Origin: Paenibacillus koleovorans NBRC 103111
Lineage (GTDB): Bacteria > Bacillota > Bacilli > Paenibacillales > NBRC-103111
Direction: 5' to 3'
NCBI RefSeq assembly: GCF_004000845.1
Contig: NZ_BIMA01000006.1
Location: 1-64,000, forward strand
DNA length: 64,000 bases
The notes under the pieces are model-generated. The model was not told the origin of the DNA. It saw only the letters and a program-made list of their open reading frames with translations, and did no database searches. Both the position numbers and the translations under genes were made by a program. Below are positions 56,361-64,000 of this stretch, piece after piece (position 1 is the first letter of the stretch; every line of letters starts with the position of its first letter).

Positions 56361-58931
56361 ATGAAGCGACTGTTCTTAAAACGAATTTGTACCGCAGCGA
56401 TTGTCTGGTCGCTTGGGATGGGAACCGTCGTACCGGTATTCGCGGATAGCGGGGAAGCAGTCGTCGTGCAGGAGAAAATCGCGCAAGCCGCTTCTATCGG
56501 TGCCGTCTACATTAGCGCGAACAGCTATTTCGAGCTGGTGCAGGCGAGTCTATTGCCAGGTGACGACGGGAAAATCGTGACGTTCAAGGTCAAGCTGCAT
56601 AACGGCGAGAGCTCCGACCTGTCGTTGATCGACTATTGGGTGCGGCTCCAGACGACGGCGGGCACACAATTCAGCATCAACCTGCTTCCGAAGGACAAGG
56701 ACAAAAATCGGGTGCCGGCCGGCGGGGAAGAGGAAATCAGTTTTTATGCCAAAGTGGGGCCGACGGTCACGCTGCAGGATCTAGTCTTCAACTTTATTCG
56801 CTGGGATTTCTCCGTGGCGAATTTCGAGCGCAAGCTCGGTCAAATAACCGTTCCTTGGGACTACAGCTTGCTGACCCAGGTGGATGAGCGCCGGATCGTC
56901 GCCGTAGGCGGGACGCAGTTGAAGACATCTGTGTCACAGATGACGGTCAATTCGGGGGATGAGGAGCATTACGTCAGCCTTACGTATTCCCTCGAAAATA
57001 TCGGAAGCAAAAGCGCTACGCTGCCGGGATATACATACTCCATCCGGACGCCGGAAGGGCTAATGTATCCGCTCGACGGGTCGGGGGGGAAGGAACTCAC
57101 CGTGAATCCCCGGGCAAAAAAAGTTGTTAAGCTGACGGGGACGATCCCGTTGTCCGTGCCGCAGGACGGCTGGGAGCTGGTCGTGACGGAGACGGAGCCG
57201 ACGGCGAAGATCCAGTTGCCGGTCGCGTTTTATTTGCTGCCGGCCAGCACAACCGATGATGTGACCGTTCCTGCCGGCGGAACCAAAGTAGTGGAGGTCG
57301 GCGATATTCCGCTGGCGTTGTCGGTAGGACGAGTTTCGATGAGCAAAAACGACGTCAACTACAATGCCACGGTTTACTTGCATCTGGAGAACAGGGGCAA
57401 TGGGCTCGTTCGTGTACCGGGGTATTCCTTCAATGTGCGGACGAGCGAAGGGCTCGTCTATCCGGCCTCGTCTGCGGGCATGAACAATTTGTCCATCTTG
57501 CCTCGCAGCAGCAAGAATGTGGAGCTGTCCGTCAGCATTCCGGTCGGTGTGGCCGTGGACAAGCTGGAGCTCGTGGTGAACGAGCCGGCCTCTTCCGGTA
57601 GCGGCGGCTCAGGGGCTGGTTCAGGCTCAGGCGGCACTGGCGGTTCCGGTACGGTCGATTCGCGCTTTGAGTACCCGATTGCGGTATTCCGGCTGCCCAG
57701 CCCGACTTCCAACGAAGGCCAACTTGGCGAGACGACGGAGTTTTCGAACAAAAGCGGCGTGTACGCCTTGACCTTCAACAGCATGCAGCGGCTGCCGTGG
57801 GAGGAGACCGACATCCTGACCGCCGATCTGACGCTTACGAATCGGGGCAGCTCGGCTTTGCCGATCCCCGCGCTAAGCGGCTACTTCTTGCTGGACGGCG
57901 CGATTCAAGTGCCGGCGAAGATCGTGCAGACGGATCGGCTCATCTCCTTGGCCAAGGATGGAGAAGTCGATCTGCAGCTATACGGATCGATTCCTTACAC
58001 ATACGCCTACTCCGATCTGAAGCTGATCGTGCAGGAGAAAGTGTCGGAGACGGAGACGAACGATCTCGCCGAGTTCAACAACGAGTCCGATGCTTTGACG
58101 ATGCCGGTAATCGCGACATCCGGCACCCACGCGATCGATGCGGTCGGCCGCCAGGCGGGGCTTAGCATCCGCAGCTCGCGGTCATACACCGGAGTAGACT
58201 CCAGCCTGTTTACTGTGCAGCTCAATGTGGAGAATCGCGAGAAGCGGTTTACGAACTTGGGCAAGCTCGTCGGTTACTTCAAGACGAAGGACGACCTGAT
58301 GTTCCCGGCGACGATCTCCGAGGTGAAGAAGAAGATCGGCCCGATGGGCAAAGCGATTATGCAAGTGTCGGCGAACTTGCCTTCCGGCTTCGATACGTCG
58401 GGTATGCAGCTCATTCTCGGTGAAGGCGTGAAAGACGCCAAGCTCGCAGAAGGTGCTGATGTGCCGAACGCATATGTCAACGCGGTTACCTTCGACATCC
58501 CGCTAGAGAGCAGCACGGTGCAAGAAGGGTTCAACAAGCTCGACTTGTTCCCGTATACGCTCTCGATCGGCAAGCTGTCGGCGACCGCCGTGACAACTAG
58601 CCAGTTCTCTCTTTCGTTCGAGTATTCCCTTTCGAAGAACACGTTTGTGGAATCGAGCGGGGAAGAGCATCAGGTCATCGTCGAGTTTTCCGACCCGGCC
58701 GGCGGCCTCTCCCTCACTCAGACGTTGACTCTCGACAAGTCGACCGACCCTGAAGCGGCCGGGAATCTTGCGGTTGGGCAGTATACGAAGACCATTCTCA
58801 AGACGGACCCGGCGCTTCTGGCCCGCCTTCCTTACTTGAGCAACTACAAAATCAACGTGTACGACCAGTTCCTGGGCCAGAAGAAGCTGATCGCTTCGCA
58901 GACATTCAACTGGTTTGTGACGTCGGAGTAA
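56361..58931 (+). CDS. Secreted repeat protein with Ig-like beta modules
   Basis: An 856-residue secreted protein. A signal peptide (about 1-30, ending near VPVFADS) is followed by about five related modules of 120-160 residues. Each has a core like PGYxxxxRTxEGLxYP followed by a SIPxxxxxDxLxLVVxE strand (compare about 215-275, 350-410, 505-570, 635-700). A Gly/Ser linker lies at about 413-433. No LPXTG or membrane anchor is seen at the C-terminus. I recognise no named family; the modules resemble CARDB/Ig-type domains. It is the most likely exported or surface partner of the unit. The 150-bp gap before it holds two TGTAAC copies 11 bp apart. Confidence 0.82.
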   Translation: MKRLFLKRICTAAIVWSLGMGTVVPVFADSGEAVVVQEKIAQAASIGAVYISANSYFELVQASLLPGDDGKIVTFKVKLHNGESSDLSLIDYWVRLQTTAGTQFSINLLPKDKDKNRVPAGGEEEISFYAKVGPTVTLQDLVFNFIRWDFSVANFERKLGQITVPWDYSLLTQVDERRIVAVGGTQLKTSVSQMTVNSGDEEHYVSLTYSLENIGSKSATLPGYTYSIRTPEGLMYPLDGSGGKELTVNPRAKKVVKLTGTIPLSVPQDGWELVVTETEPTAKIQLPVAFYLLPASTTDDVTVPAGGTKVVEVGDIPLALSVGRVSMSKNDVNYNATVYLHLENRGNGLVRVPGYSFNVRTSEGLVYPASSAGMNNLSILPRSSKNVELSVSIPVGVAVDKLELVVNEPASSGSGGSGAGSGSGGTGGSGTVDSRFEYPIAVFRLPSPTSNEGQLGETTEFSNKSGVYALTFNSMQRLPWEETDILTADLTLTNRGSSALPIPALSGYFLLDGAIQVPAKIVQTDRLISLAKDGEVDLQLYGSIPYTYAYSDLKLIVQEKVSETETNDLAEFNNESDALTMPVIATSGTHAIDAVGRQAGLSIRSSRSYTGVDSSLFTVQLNVENREKRFTNLGKLVGYFKTKDDLMFPATISEVKKKIGPMGKAIMQVSANLPSGFDTSGMQLILGEGVKDAKLAEGADVPNAYVNAVTFDIPLESSTVQEGFNKLDLFPYTLSIGKLSATAVTTSQFSLSFEYSLSKNTFVESSGEEHQVIVEFSDPAGGLSLTQTLTLDKSTDPEAAGNLAVGQYTKTILKTDPALLARLPYLSNYKINVYDQFLGQKKLIASQTFNWFVTSE

Positions 58932-58958
58932 GTTCAACCTCATAGGAAGCATCTCGAG

Positions 58959-58985
58959 AGGCCGTTCGAATGGACGGCTTCTTTT
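58959..58985 (+). terminator. Rho-independent terminator of the exporter unit
   Basis: GCCGTTC (58961-58967) with GGACGGC (58972-58978), 4-base loop, followed by TTCTTTTC. Confidence 0.75.
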
Positions 58986-59028
58986 CGTATAGGAAACCCC
59001 GTTTGACGGAAAGGTTTTCTTGTTTGTA

Positions 59029-59057
59029 CCCGAGTTTGGCGACAGTTATTTCCAATC
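59029..59057 (+). repeat. Left terminal inverted repeat of the IS
   Basis: Begins CCCGAGTTTGGCGACA and ends TTTCCAATC. It matches the reverse complement of 60985-61013 at 23 of 29 positions; mismatches are two near the outer end and four in the middle. Confidence 0.85.
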
Positions 59058-59097
59058 CTTGATGTGACGCGGTGTCTCAGGTTCCTACCGTAAATTC

Positions 59098-59170
59098 GTA
59101 GTCCCTTAATAAATTTAATTTTATTGAATTATAATAAGAGTTGTAATATCATTTAGGTAGTCCCTTAATA
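59098..59170 (+). repeat. Sub-terminal direct repeats before the transposase gene
   Basis: GTAGTCCCTTAATA occurs at 59098-59111 and 59157-59170, 59 bases apart; a shortened copy GTAGTCCCTAAAAT lies at 60935-60948 beside the transposase stop. Between the first two is an AT-rich stretch with TATAAT (59130-59135). They may be transposase-binding or promoter sites. Confidence 0.6.
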
Positions 59171-59183
59171 TGGAGGAGCTATC

Positions 59184-60938
59184 TTGTTCCTTAAAAAATC
59201 AACCGCTACGATCAAAGGTACACAATACCATCACTATAAAATTGTTGAATCCTATCGCGATGACGGGAAAATCAAACATCGGATTCTATTTAACGTCGGC
59301 AAACTGACAGATGAACAAGCGGAACAGTTGAAGCTTGCGATCAAGGTCCAGAATGATCCTGGTTTGGTTGTCACGCATGAACGGGAAATTGCAGTAACGA
59401 AAAGTATAGCTTACCTGGATATCATGGTTCTTCATCAGATGTGGCAGCAGTGGAATCTGGCGCAGTTTTTCTTGAATGACCGCTGGGTTGAAGCGCTTGT
59501 CCTTAACCGTTGTATTGATCCTACCAGTAAAATAAGGCTGCAATCCTGGGCAGAGCAAACCATCCTTCCGGCCTTTATTCCTGCTTTACGCAACTATGAT
59601 GAATACGATGTCTACCGTGAACTGGATCGGATCGCCAAGCAAGAAGATGCCTTGCAGGTTTTCTTATACGAGCAACTCAAACAACGACAACGGATTCATT
59701 CCAACGCCTTCTTCTACGATATTACGTCCTCTTACTTTGAAGGTAGCCAGTGTGTGCTTGCCAAACTCGGCTACTCTCGTGACCATCGGCCTGATCGAGA
59801 ACAGGTTGTCATTGCACTCATGATCACGCCGGAAGGCTATCCCTTCTACTGGCGTGTTCTTGATGGAAATACACAGGATGTGACGACGATCGAAGCGCTG
59901 GTCCATGATGTTCGACGACGTTTTGGTATTGCAAAGTGCACGCTGGTCTTTGATCGCGGCATGGTCTCGGCCACCAATCTGAAATCCATTGAACAGGAGC
60001 AATTGAAATATGTCTCCGCGATGGACAAAGACGAGATCCGCACGACCCTACTCGACGAGGTCATGCCCGTGGCTGCGACATCAGACGATTGGGAGCAAGT
60101 GATGGAGCGACAAGCGTTCAGGCCTTGTGACGAAGACGCGCTACTGTTCTACCGTCCGCTGCTGCTAGCGGGAAGTCGTTATATTGTCACCTTTGATGTC
60201 GGACGTTTCCACGATCAAACCAAGCATCGGCTGCGTCAATGCGATCAGATGGCGCAATTGATCCAGGATTTAAACCACGCTTTGCGAACAGCCAAAAACT
60301 CGCGCAAGCGGGAAGCGGTGGAACGGGAAGTTCAGCGCCTGCTTGCTCGCAAAGGGATGAAAAAGCTAACGACGATTACGATTGAACCCTTGGACATCCC
60401 CGCAGTCACAGCTAAAGGAAAAGCACGCACGATAACCAGCTTCCAGGTTCATTTACAATGGTGCGAAGATCAGTTGAAGGAACTCGCGCGTTTGGACGGA
60501 TTGACCTGCTTTATTACGAACATGAGTGACAACGAATTGGCCGACCAAGAAGTCATAACGTGGTATCGCCGCAAAAATAAAGTGGAGGAATCTTTTCACG
60601 AGCTCAAATCGCATCTTAAGCTTCGTCCCATGCATGTTACGCGCGCAGAACGCGTTAAAGCACATGTAACGATTTGCATGCTTGCTAATTTTCTGATGAA
60701 TGATATGGAGCAGCGGCTACAGGCCGCAGGGTACAAACAAGCTCCAAATGATCTCCTGCAGACATTGGAAGTATGCCGTATTCATCGTATGGAAATTTCA
60801 GCAGTAAAACGAAAATGGCTGAGCATACAAGAAATGTCCGAACATCAGCAACGCAGCCTGCAAGCTTTGCAATGCCCAGAACTCCTGCAAGAAAGATTCC
60901 AAAAAGAGATCCTGGCTCAGGCTGAAATCTGTTTGTAG
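59184..60938 (+). CDS. IS1634-family DDE transposase
   Basis: A 584-residue transposase of the IS1634 branch of the IS4-like superfamily. The catalytic triad appears as Asp179 (FYDITSSYFEG), Asp257 (LVFDRGMVS) and Glu468 in the YRRKNKVEESFHELK signature, which fits Y-(2)-K-(3)-E-(6)-K. The N-terminal HHYKIVESYR and KIKHRILFNVGKL are family-typical. No frameshift or early stop is present, so it is probably active. The start is TTG at 59184 with GGAGG upstream. Confidence 0.95.
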   Translation: MFLKKSTATIKGTQYHHYKIVESYRDDGKIKHRILFNVGKLTDEQAEQLKLAIKVQNDPGLVVTHEREIAVTKSIAYLDIMVLHQMWQQWNLAQFFLNDRWVEALVLNRCIDPTSKIRLQSWAEQTILPAFIPALRNYDEYDVYRELDRIAKQEDALQVFLYEQLKQRQRIHSNAFFYDITSSYFEGSQCVLAKLGYSRDHRPDREQVVIALMITPEGYPFYWRVLDGNTQDVTTIEALVHDVRRRFGIAKCTLVFDRGMVSATNLKSIEQEQLKYVSAMDKDEIRTTLLDEVMPVAATSDDWEQVMERQAFRPCDEDALLFYRPLLLAGSRYIVTFDVGRFHDQTKHRLRQCDQMAQLIQDLNHALRTAKNSRKREAVEREVQRLLARKGMKKLTTITIEPLDIPAVTAKGKARTITSFQVHLQWCEDQLKELARLDGLTCFITNMSDNELADQEVITWYRRKNKVEESFHELKSHLKLRPMHVTRAERVKAHVTICMLANFLMNDMEQRLQAAGYKQAPNDLLQTLEVCRIHRMEISAVKRKWLSIQEMSEHQQRSLQALQCPELLQERFQKEILAQAEICL

Positions 60939-60984
60939 TCCCTAAAATCATATTTCAAAACCTGCGATCCTTTGCTACGCCTGT

Positions 60985-61013
60985 GATTGGAAAATTATGT
61001 CGCCAAACTTAGG
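60985..61013 (-). repeat. Right terminal inverted repeat of the IS
   Basis: Read on the minus strand it begins CCTAAGTTTGGCGACATA and ends TTTCCAATC. It is followed outside by the target duplication TTTGTA (61014-61019). Confidence 0.85.
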
Positions 61014-61062
61014 TTTGTAATAAATTCTCCAAAATGTATCGCAACGGACAAGTCTATTTTTG

Positions 61063-61086
61063 CTAAAATAGTACTATATACCTATA
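61063..61086 (+). promoter_or_regulatory. Shared pil element upstream of pilB
   Basis: A 24-bp stretch around the palindrome ATAGTACTAT (61068-61077) that matches the one before pilT (62848-62871) at 21 of 24 positions. TACTAT (61072-61077) can serve as -10, but the -35 at 17 bp is poor, so an activator may be needed. The IS right end is only about 50 bp upstream. Confidence 0.6.
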
Positions 61087-61148
61087 TAGATATACATATG
61101 AATTAGTCGATGAAGCCTAAGAAGACTTAAATGGCGAGGTGAAAAGCT

Positions 61149-62813
61149 ATGGCCGTGCGGAAACGGATCGGCGACTTGCTGCTGGAAGCGGGGATGATCT
61201 CGGAAGAGCAGCTGCAGCGGGCGCTCAAGGAGCAAAAGGAGCTGAAGTTGAAGCTCGGCGAGCTGCTCATTACCCGGAACTATATTACCGAGCAGCAAAT
61301 GATTGAAGTACTCGAGTTCCAACTCGGCATCCCGCATGTGCAGCTCTATAAGCAGACGATCGAGCCTAAGGTGCTGGCGATGATCCCGCAGCGGCTTGCG
61401 GAGCAGCACCAGGTGTTCCCGGTCCGGATCGACGGGAGCAAGCTGTTCCTCGCGATGTCGGACCCGCTGGATTATTATGCGATCGATGAGCTGCGGATGG
61501 CGACGGGGATGCGGATCGAACCGGTCATCGCCTCGAAGGACGAGTTGACGCGAGCGATCAAGCGCTTCTATTCGTTGCAGGACTCCATCGAGCAGATCAA
61601 CCGCAATTTGCAGCCGCAGGCGGAGGAGACGAAGCAGGCGCAGCCGGAGGACGAGTCGCCCGTCGTCAAGACGGTCAATCAGATCATCATTCAGGCGGTT
61701 CAGATCGGCGCGAGCGACATCCACATTGATCCGCAGGAGGATGAGCTCCGTATCCGCTATCGCGTAGACGGCATGATGCGCACCGAACGGACGCTGCCCG
61801 CGAACATGCAGAGCGTCATCGTCGCGCGGGTCAAAATCATGGGCAACATGAACGTGGCCGAGAGACGGCTGCCTCAGGACGGGCGTTTGGAGATGGAGAT
61901 CGATTTTCGCAAAATCGACGTTCGGATCTCGACGCTGCCTACGATCCACGGCGAAAAAGTAGTGCTTCGTATTTTGGACCTTGGAGCGACGCTTACCAGC
62001 TTTGAGCAGTTGGGCTTATCCGAGCATAACATGAGGCTATTCTTGAAAGGGATTGCGCAGACGAGCGGCATCATTTTCATAACGGGACCGACGGGAAGCG
62101 GGAAAACGACGACGCTGTATTCCGCGCTCTCTCGGTTGAACAAGGATGATGTAAATATTATCACGATCGAGGATCCGGTGGAATATCAGCTGCAGGGGAT
62201 TAACCAAGTGCAGGTCAATACGGTATCCGGGCTTACGTTCGCTCGCGGTTTGCGCTCCATTCTGCGGCAAGATCCGAACATCGTCATGGTCGGGGAAATC
62301 CGCGATGTAGAGACCGCAGAGATTGCGGTTCGGGCGGCGATGACCGGGCATCTCGTACTCAGCACCTTGCACAGCAACAGTGCGGTGAACTCCATTTCTC
62401 GTCTGATCGATATGGGGGTGGAACCGTTCCTCGTCGCCTCCTCCATCTCTTGTATCGTAGCTCAACGTCTGGTCCGTCGGATTTGTCCGAATTGTTCGGT
62501 ACCGCATACTCCAACTCAAGAAGAGACGGATTTACTGCGGGCGCACGGCCTTTCGACGGAGAAGATGAGAAAAGGAACCGGCTGCGAGCGATGCGGACGG
62601 ACCGGATACCATGGCCGGTTGGCTTTGCATGAAATCATGGATGTGGACTCGACAATGCGGACGATGATTATGCAGAAAAAAGAGGACGGCGAATATGAAC
62701 GGTATGGGGCGACGATCGGATTGGTTCCCCTTTTCGAGGATGGCCTGCAGAAGGTGGCAGCCGGTCAGACGACCGTTCACGAAATCTATAGAATTTTGGG
62801 CTTGGATTGTTAA
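61149..62813 (+). CDS. pilB: Type IV pilus extension ATPase PilB (GspE family)
   Basis: A 554-residue secretion ATPase. Two N-terminal MshEN-type motifs (RIGDLLLEAGMISEEQLQRALKEQ and LGELLITRNYITEQQM, about residues 6-60) are of the kind that binds cyclic di-GMP. The motor has Walker A GPTGSGKTTT (313-322), the Asp box, Walker B with RQDPNIVMVGEIRD, and the zinc clamp Cys446-Cys449-Cys479-Cys482. PilB drives pilin assembly at the inner membrane. GAGGTGA precedes ATG 61149. pilT follows after 130 bp from its own promoter; further pil genes probably lie beyond the window. Confidence 0.94.
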   Translation: MAVRKRIGDLLLEAGMISEEQLQRALKEQKELKLKLGELLITRNYITEQQMIEVLEFQLGIPHVQLYKQTIEPKVLAMIPQRLAEQHQVFPVRIDGSKLFLAMSDPLDYYAIDELRMATGMRIEPVIASKDELTRAIKRFYSLQDSIEQINRNLQPQAEETKQAQPEDESPVVKTVNQIIIQAVQIGASDIHIDPQEDELRIRYRVDGMMRTERTLPANMQSVIVARVKIMGNMNVAERRLPQDGRLEMEIDFRKIDVRISTLPTIHGEKVVLRILDLGATLTSFEQLGLSEHNMRLFLKGIAQTSGIIFITGPTGSGKTTTLYSALSRLNKDDVNIITIEDPVEYQLQGINQVQVNTVSGLTFARGLRSILRQDPNIVMVGEIRDVETAEIAVRAAMTGHLVLSTLHSNSAVNSISRLIDMGVEPFLVASSISCIVAQRLVRRICPNCSVPHTPTQEETDLLRAHGLSTEKMRKGTGCERCGRTGYHGRLALHEIMDVDSTMRTMIMQKKEDGEYERYGATIGLVPLFEDGLQKVAAGQTTVHEIYRILGLDC

Positions 62814-62833
62814 TTAATTCACCGTTTCATGTG

Positions 62834-62871
62834 TTGACAGGGTAGGACTACAATAGTACTATTTTCCTATA
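62834..62871 (+). promoter_or_regulatory. pilT promoter with shared pil element
   Basis: TTGACA (62834-62839), 17-base spacer, TACTAT (62857-62862). The -10 is inside the palindrome ATAGTACTAT (62853-62862), and the 24-bp element 62848-62871 matches the one before pilB at 21 of 24 positions. A repressor or activator shared by both genes is likely. Confidence 0.75.
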
Positions 62872-62944
62872 AGCAAATATTTTACTTGTGGGAAATGTGT
62901 CGATTCATGTCGTTATTGTTGGGTCGGAAAGGAGACTGTCTACC

Positions 62945-63988
62945 TTGAGTCTTATTGAACTGATGCGAAGGTCCTATTCTTTGAAAGCCTCGGATATTCA
63001 CATTACAGTGAACGCCCCGGCGATGCTGCGAGTGAATGGAAGCTTGCGGCCTGCAGACGATCGCGTACTCGGGCCGTCGGATACGCTCGAGATGGCTCGG
63101 GAGATTATGACGGCGGAGCAATTCGAGTCCTTTATGGAACGAGGGGATCTCGATCTTTCCTACAGCCTCGATGTTTCGCGGTTCCGGGTCAATGCTTACA
63201 AGCAGCGCGGCCAGATCAGCCTTACGATTCGGCTTATCCCTTCCCGTATCCCAGCCATGGAGGAATTGGGCCTGCCCAAGATTGCGGAGGAGTTCGCAGC
63301 CAAGCCACAAGGGTTGATGCTTGTGACCGGTCCTACCGGCAGCGGTAAATCCACGACATTGGCGGCGATTGTCGATTACATTAACCGCAACCGGCACGAC
63401 CACATCATGACGCTTGAAGATCCGATCGAGTTCATTCACAGCCACAAGTCCTGCATCGTGAATCAGAGGGAGATCGGCGTCGATACGGCGTCGTTCGGGC
63501 AAGGGCTGCGCGCGGCGCTGCGGCAAGATCCCGACGTCATCCTCGTCGGCGAGATGCGCGATCTGGAGACGATCAGCACGGCCATCACCGCGGCGGAGAC
63601 CGGCCATCTCGTCTTCGGGACGCTTCATACCGCCGATGCTCCGCAGACGATCGACCGGATCATCGACGTGTTCCCGCCGGAATCGCAGCAGCAGATTCGC
63701 GTCCAGCTTGCCGCCGTACTGCTGGGCGTCATGGCGCAGCGCCTGCTGCCGACGGCGGACGGCAACGGCCGGGTAGCGGCCATCGAGGTGCTTGTCAACA
63801 CGCCGGCGGTATCCAACCTGATCCGAACTGAGAAGGTCCATCAGATCCGTTCGGTTATGCAGACCGGCAAGGCACAGGGCATGCAGACGATGGACAACGC
63901 CTTGCGCGAGCTGCTGCAGCGCCGGCTCATCACGGTGGATGCGGCGAAGGAAGCGATGTTCGGCTTCTCCGAGCTGCAGCCGCAGTAA
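62945..63988 (+). CDS. pilT: Type IV pilus retraction ATPase PilT
   Basis: A 347-residue hexameric motor that depolymerises pili and so drives twitching and DNA uptake. The N-terminal PAS-like domain (SDIHITVNAPAMLRVNG) is followed by the ATPase core with Walker A GPTGSGKST (129-137), TLEDPIEF, RQDPDVILVGEMRD and GHLVFGTLHT, and the C-terminal LLPTADGNGRVAAIEVL and AIR-like region. It lacks the zinc clamp of PilB, as expected. The TTG at 62945 with GGAAAGGAG at 62927-62935 is preferred over GTG 62888. It ends 12 bases before the window edge. Confidence 0.93.
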   Translation: MSLIELMRRSYSLKASDIHITVNAPAMLRVNGSLRPADDRVLGPSDTLEMAREIMTAEQFESFMERGDLDLSYSLDVSRFRVNAYKQRGQISLTIRLIPSRIPAMEELGLPKIAEEFAAKPQGLMLVTGPTGSGKSTTLAAIVDYINRNRHDHIMTLEDPIEFIHSHKSCIVNQREIGVDTASFGQGLRAALRQDPDVILVGEMRDLETISTAITAAETGHLVFGTLHTADAPQTIDRIIDVFPPESQQQIRVQLAAVLLGVMAQRLLPTADGNGRVAAIEVLVNTPAVSNLIRTEKVHQIRSVMQTGKAQGMQTMDNALRELLQRRLITVDAAKEAMFGFSELQPQ

Positions 63989-64000
63989 GCTTCCGTTAGC

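Larger units (their letters stand above)
59029..61013 (+). mobile_element. Complete IS1634-family insertion sequence
   Basis: The element is about 1985 bp. Its ends are 29-bp imperfect inverted repeats (59029-59057 and 60985-61013) both starting CC. The hexamer TTTGTA stands directly outside each end (59023-59028 and 61014-61019), a 6-bp target duplication. One intact 584-residue transposase fills it. TIRs starting with C and a 5-6 bp duplication agree with IS1634. The intact duplication shows a direct, unrearranged insertion. It landed between the repeat-protein gene and pilB. Base composition is visibly more AT-rich at its ends than the host. Confidence 0.9.

Overview
The window looks like chromosome of a GC-rich, endospore-forming Firmicute close to Paenibacillus/Cohnella (Paenibacillaceae). 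The reasons are the gene order (a Bacillales division and cell-wall cluster with spoVD, spoVE, spoIIGA, sigE and sigG in the expected places, then pgeF-ylmE-sepF-ylmG-ylmH-divIVA), the strong Shine-Dalgarno sites with many GTG/TTG starts, the PyrR-type pyrimidine leader, and the meso-diaminopimelate signature (DNPR) in MurE. No rRNA, tRNA, CRISPR array or prophage was seen.

Layout. 1-1.4 kb: a direct repeat and a DUF4349 lipoprotein behind an ECF-sigma-like promoter. 1.4-21.5 kb: the division/cell-wall (dcw) cluster mraZ-rsmH-ftsL-pbpB-spoVD-murE-murF-mraY-murD-spoVE-murG-murB-murA-divIB-ftsA-ftsZ, starting with an MraZ operator of three 10-bp repeats and carrying a sigma-H-like promoter before ftsA. 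21.5-24.4 kb: the mother-cell/forespore sigma genes spoIIGA-sigE-sigG, with a Spo0A-type promoter and a sigma-F-type promoter. 24.5-28.8 kb: a ylmC-like sporulation gene, pgeF, ylmE, sepF, ylmG, ylmH and divIVA; ileS, which follows divIVA in B. subtilis, is not here. 28.9-34.8 kb: a DUF5665 protein, a YteA/DksA-like regulator, lspA, rluD, and three genes of the acetylated branch of diaminopimelate synthesis (patA on the plus strand, dapL and dapH on the minus strand). 34.85-43.8 kb: the pyrimidine operon pyrR-pyrB-pyrC-carA-carB-pyrF-pyrE under a full PyrR attenuator; pyrP, pyrK and pyrD are absent. 43.8-48.9 kb: an accessory block with an AraC regulator, an orphan solute-binding lipoprotein, two very small membrane-protein ORFs, and an ABC-2 exporter pair.

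49.0-59.0 kb is the most unusual part. It is a six-gene unit starting at a second ECF-type promoter almost identical to the one at the left edge. It encodes a MacB/LolD-type ATPase, a lipoprotein HlyD-type adaptor, a 979-residue FtsX-type permease with a Gly/Gln-rich extracellular insert, a second ATPase whose C-terminus looks like an AbrB/SpoVT DNA-binding domain, a solute-binding lipoprotein, and a secreted 856-residue protein made of repeated beta-type modules. I read it as an envelope-stress-linked export or surface-assembly machine; its substrate cannot be told from the sequence.

59.0-61.0 kb: a complete IS1634-family insertion sequence (about 1985 bp) with 29-bp imperfect terminal inverted repeats and a 6-bp target duplication. 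61.0-64.0 kb: the type IV pilus motor genes pilB and pilT, each preceded by the same 24-bp element around ATAGTACTAT.

Many genes in the first 34 kb converge on one process: MurA/B/E/F/D, MraY and MurG make lipid II from meso-DAP precursors (dapH, patA, dapL), FtsL/DivIB/PbpB with FtsA/FtsZ/SepF/DivIVA build the septum, and SpoVD/SpoVE with SigE/SigG turn the same chemistry to the spore cortex.
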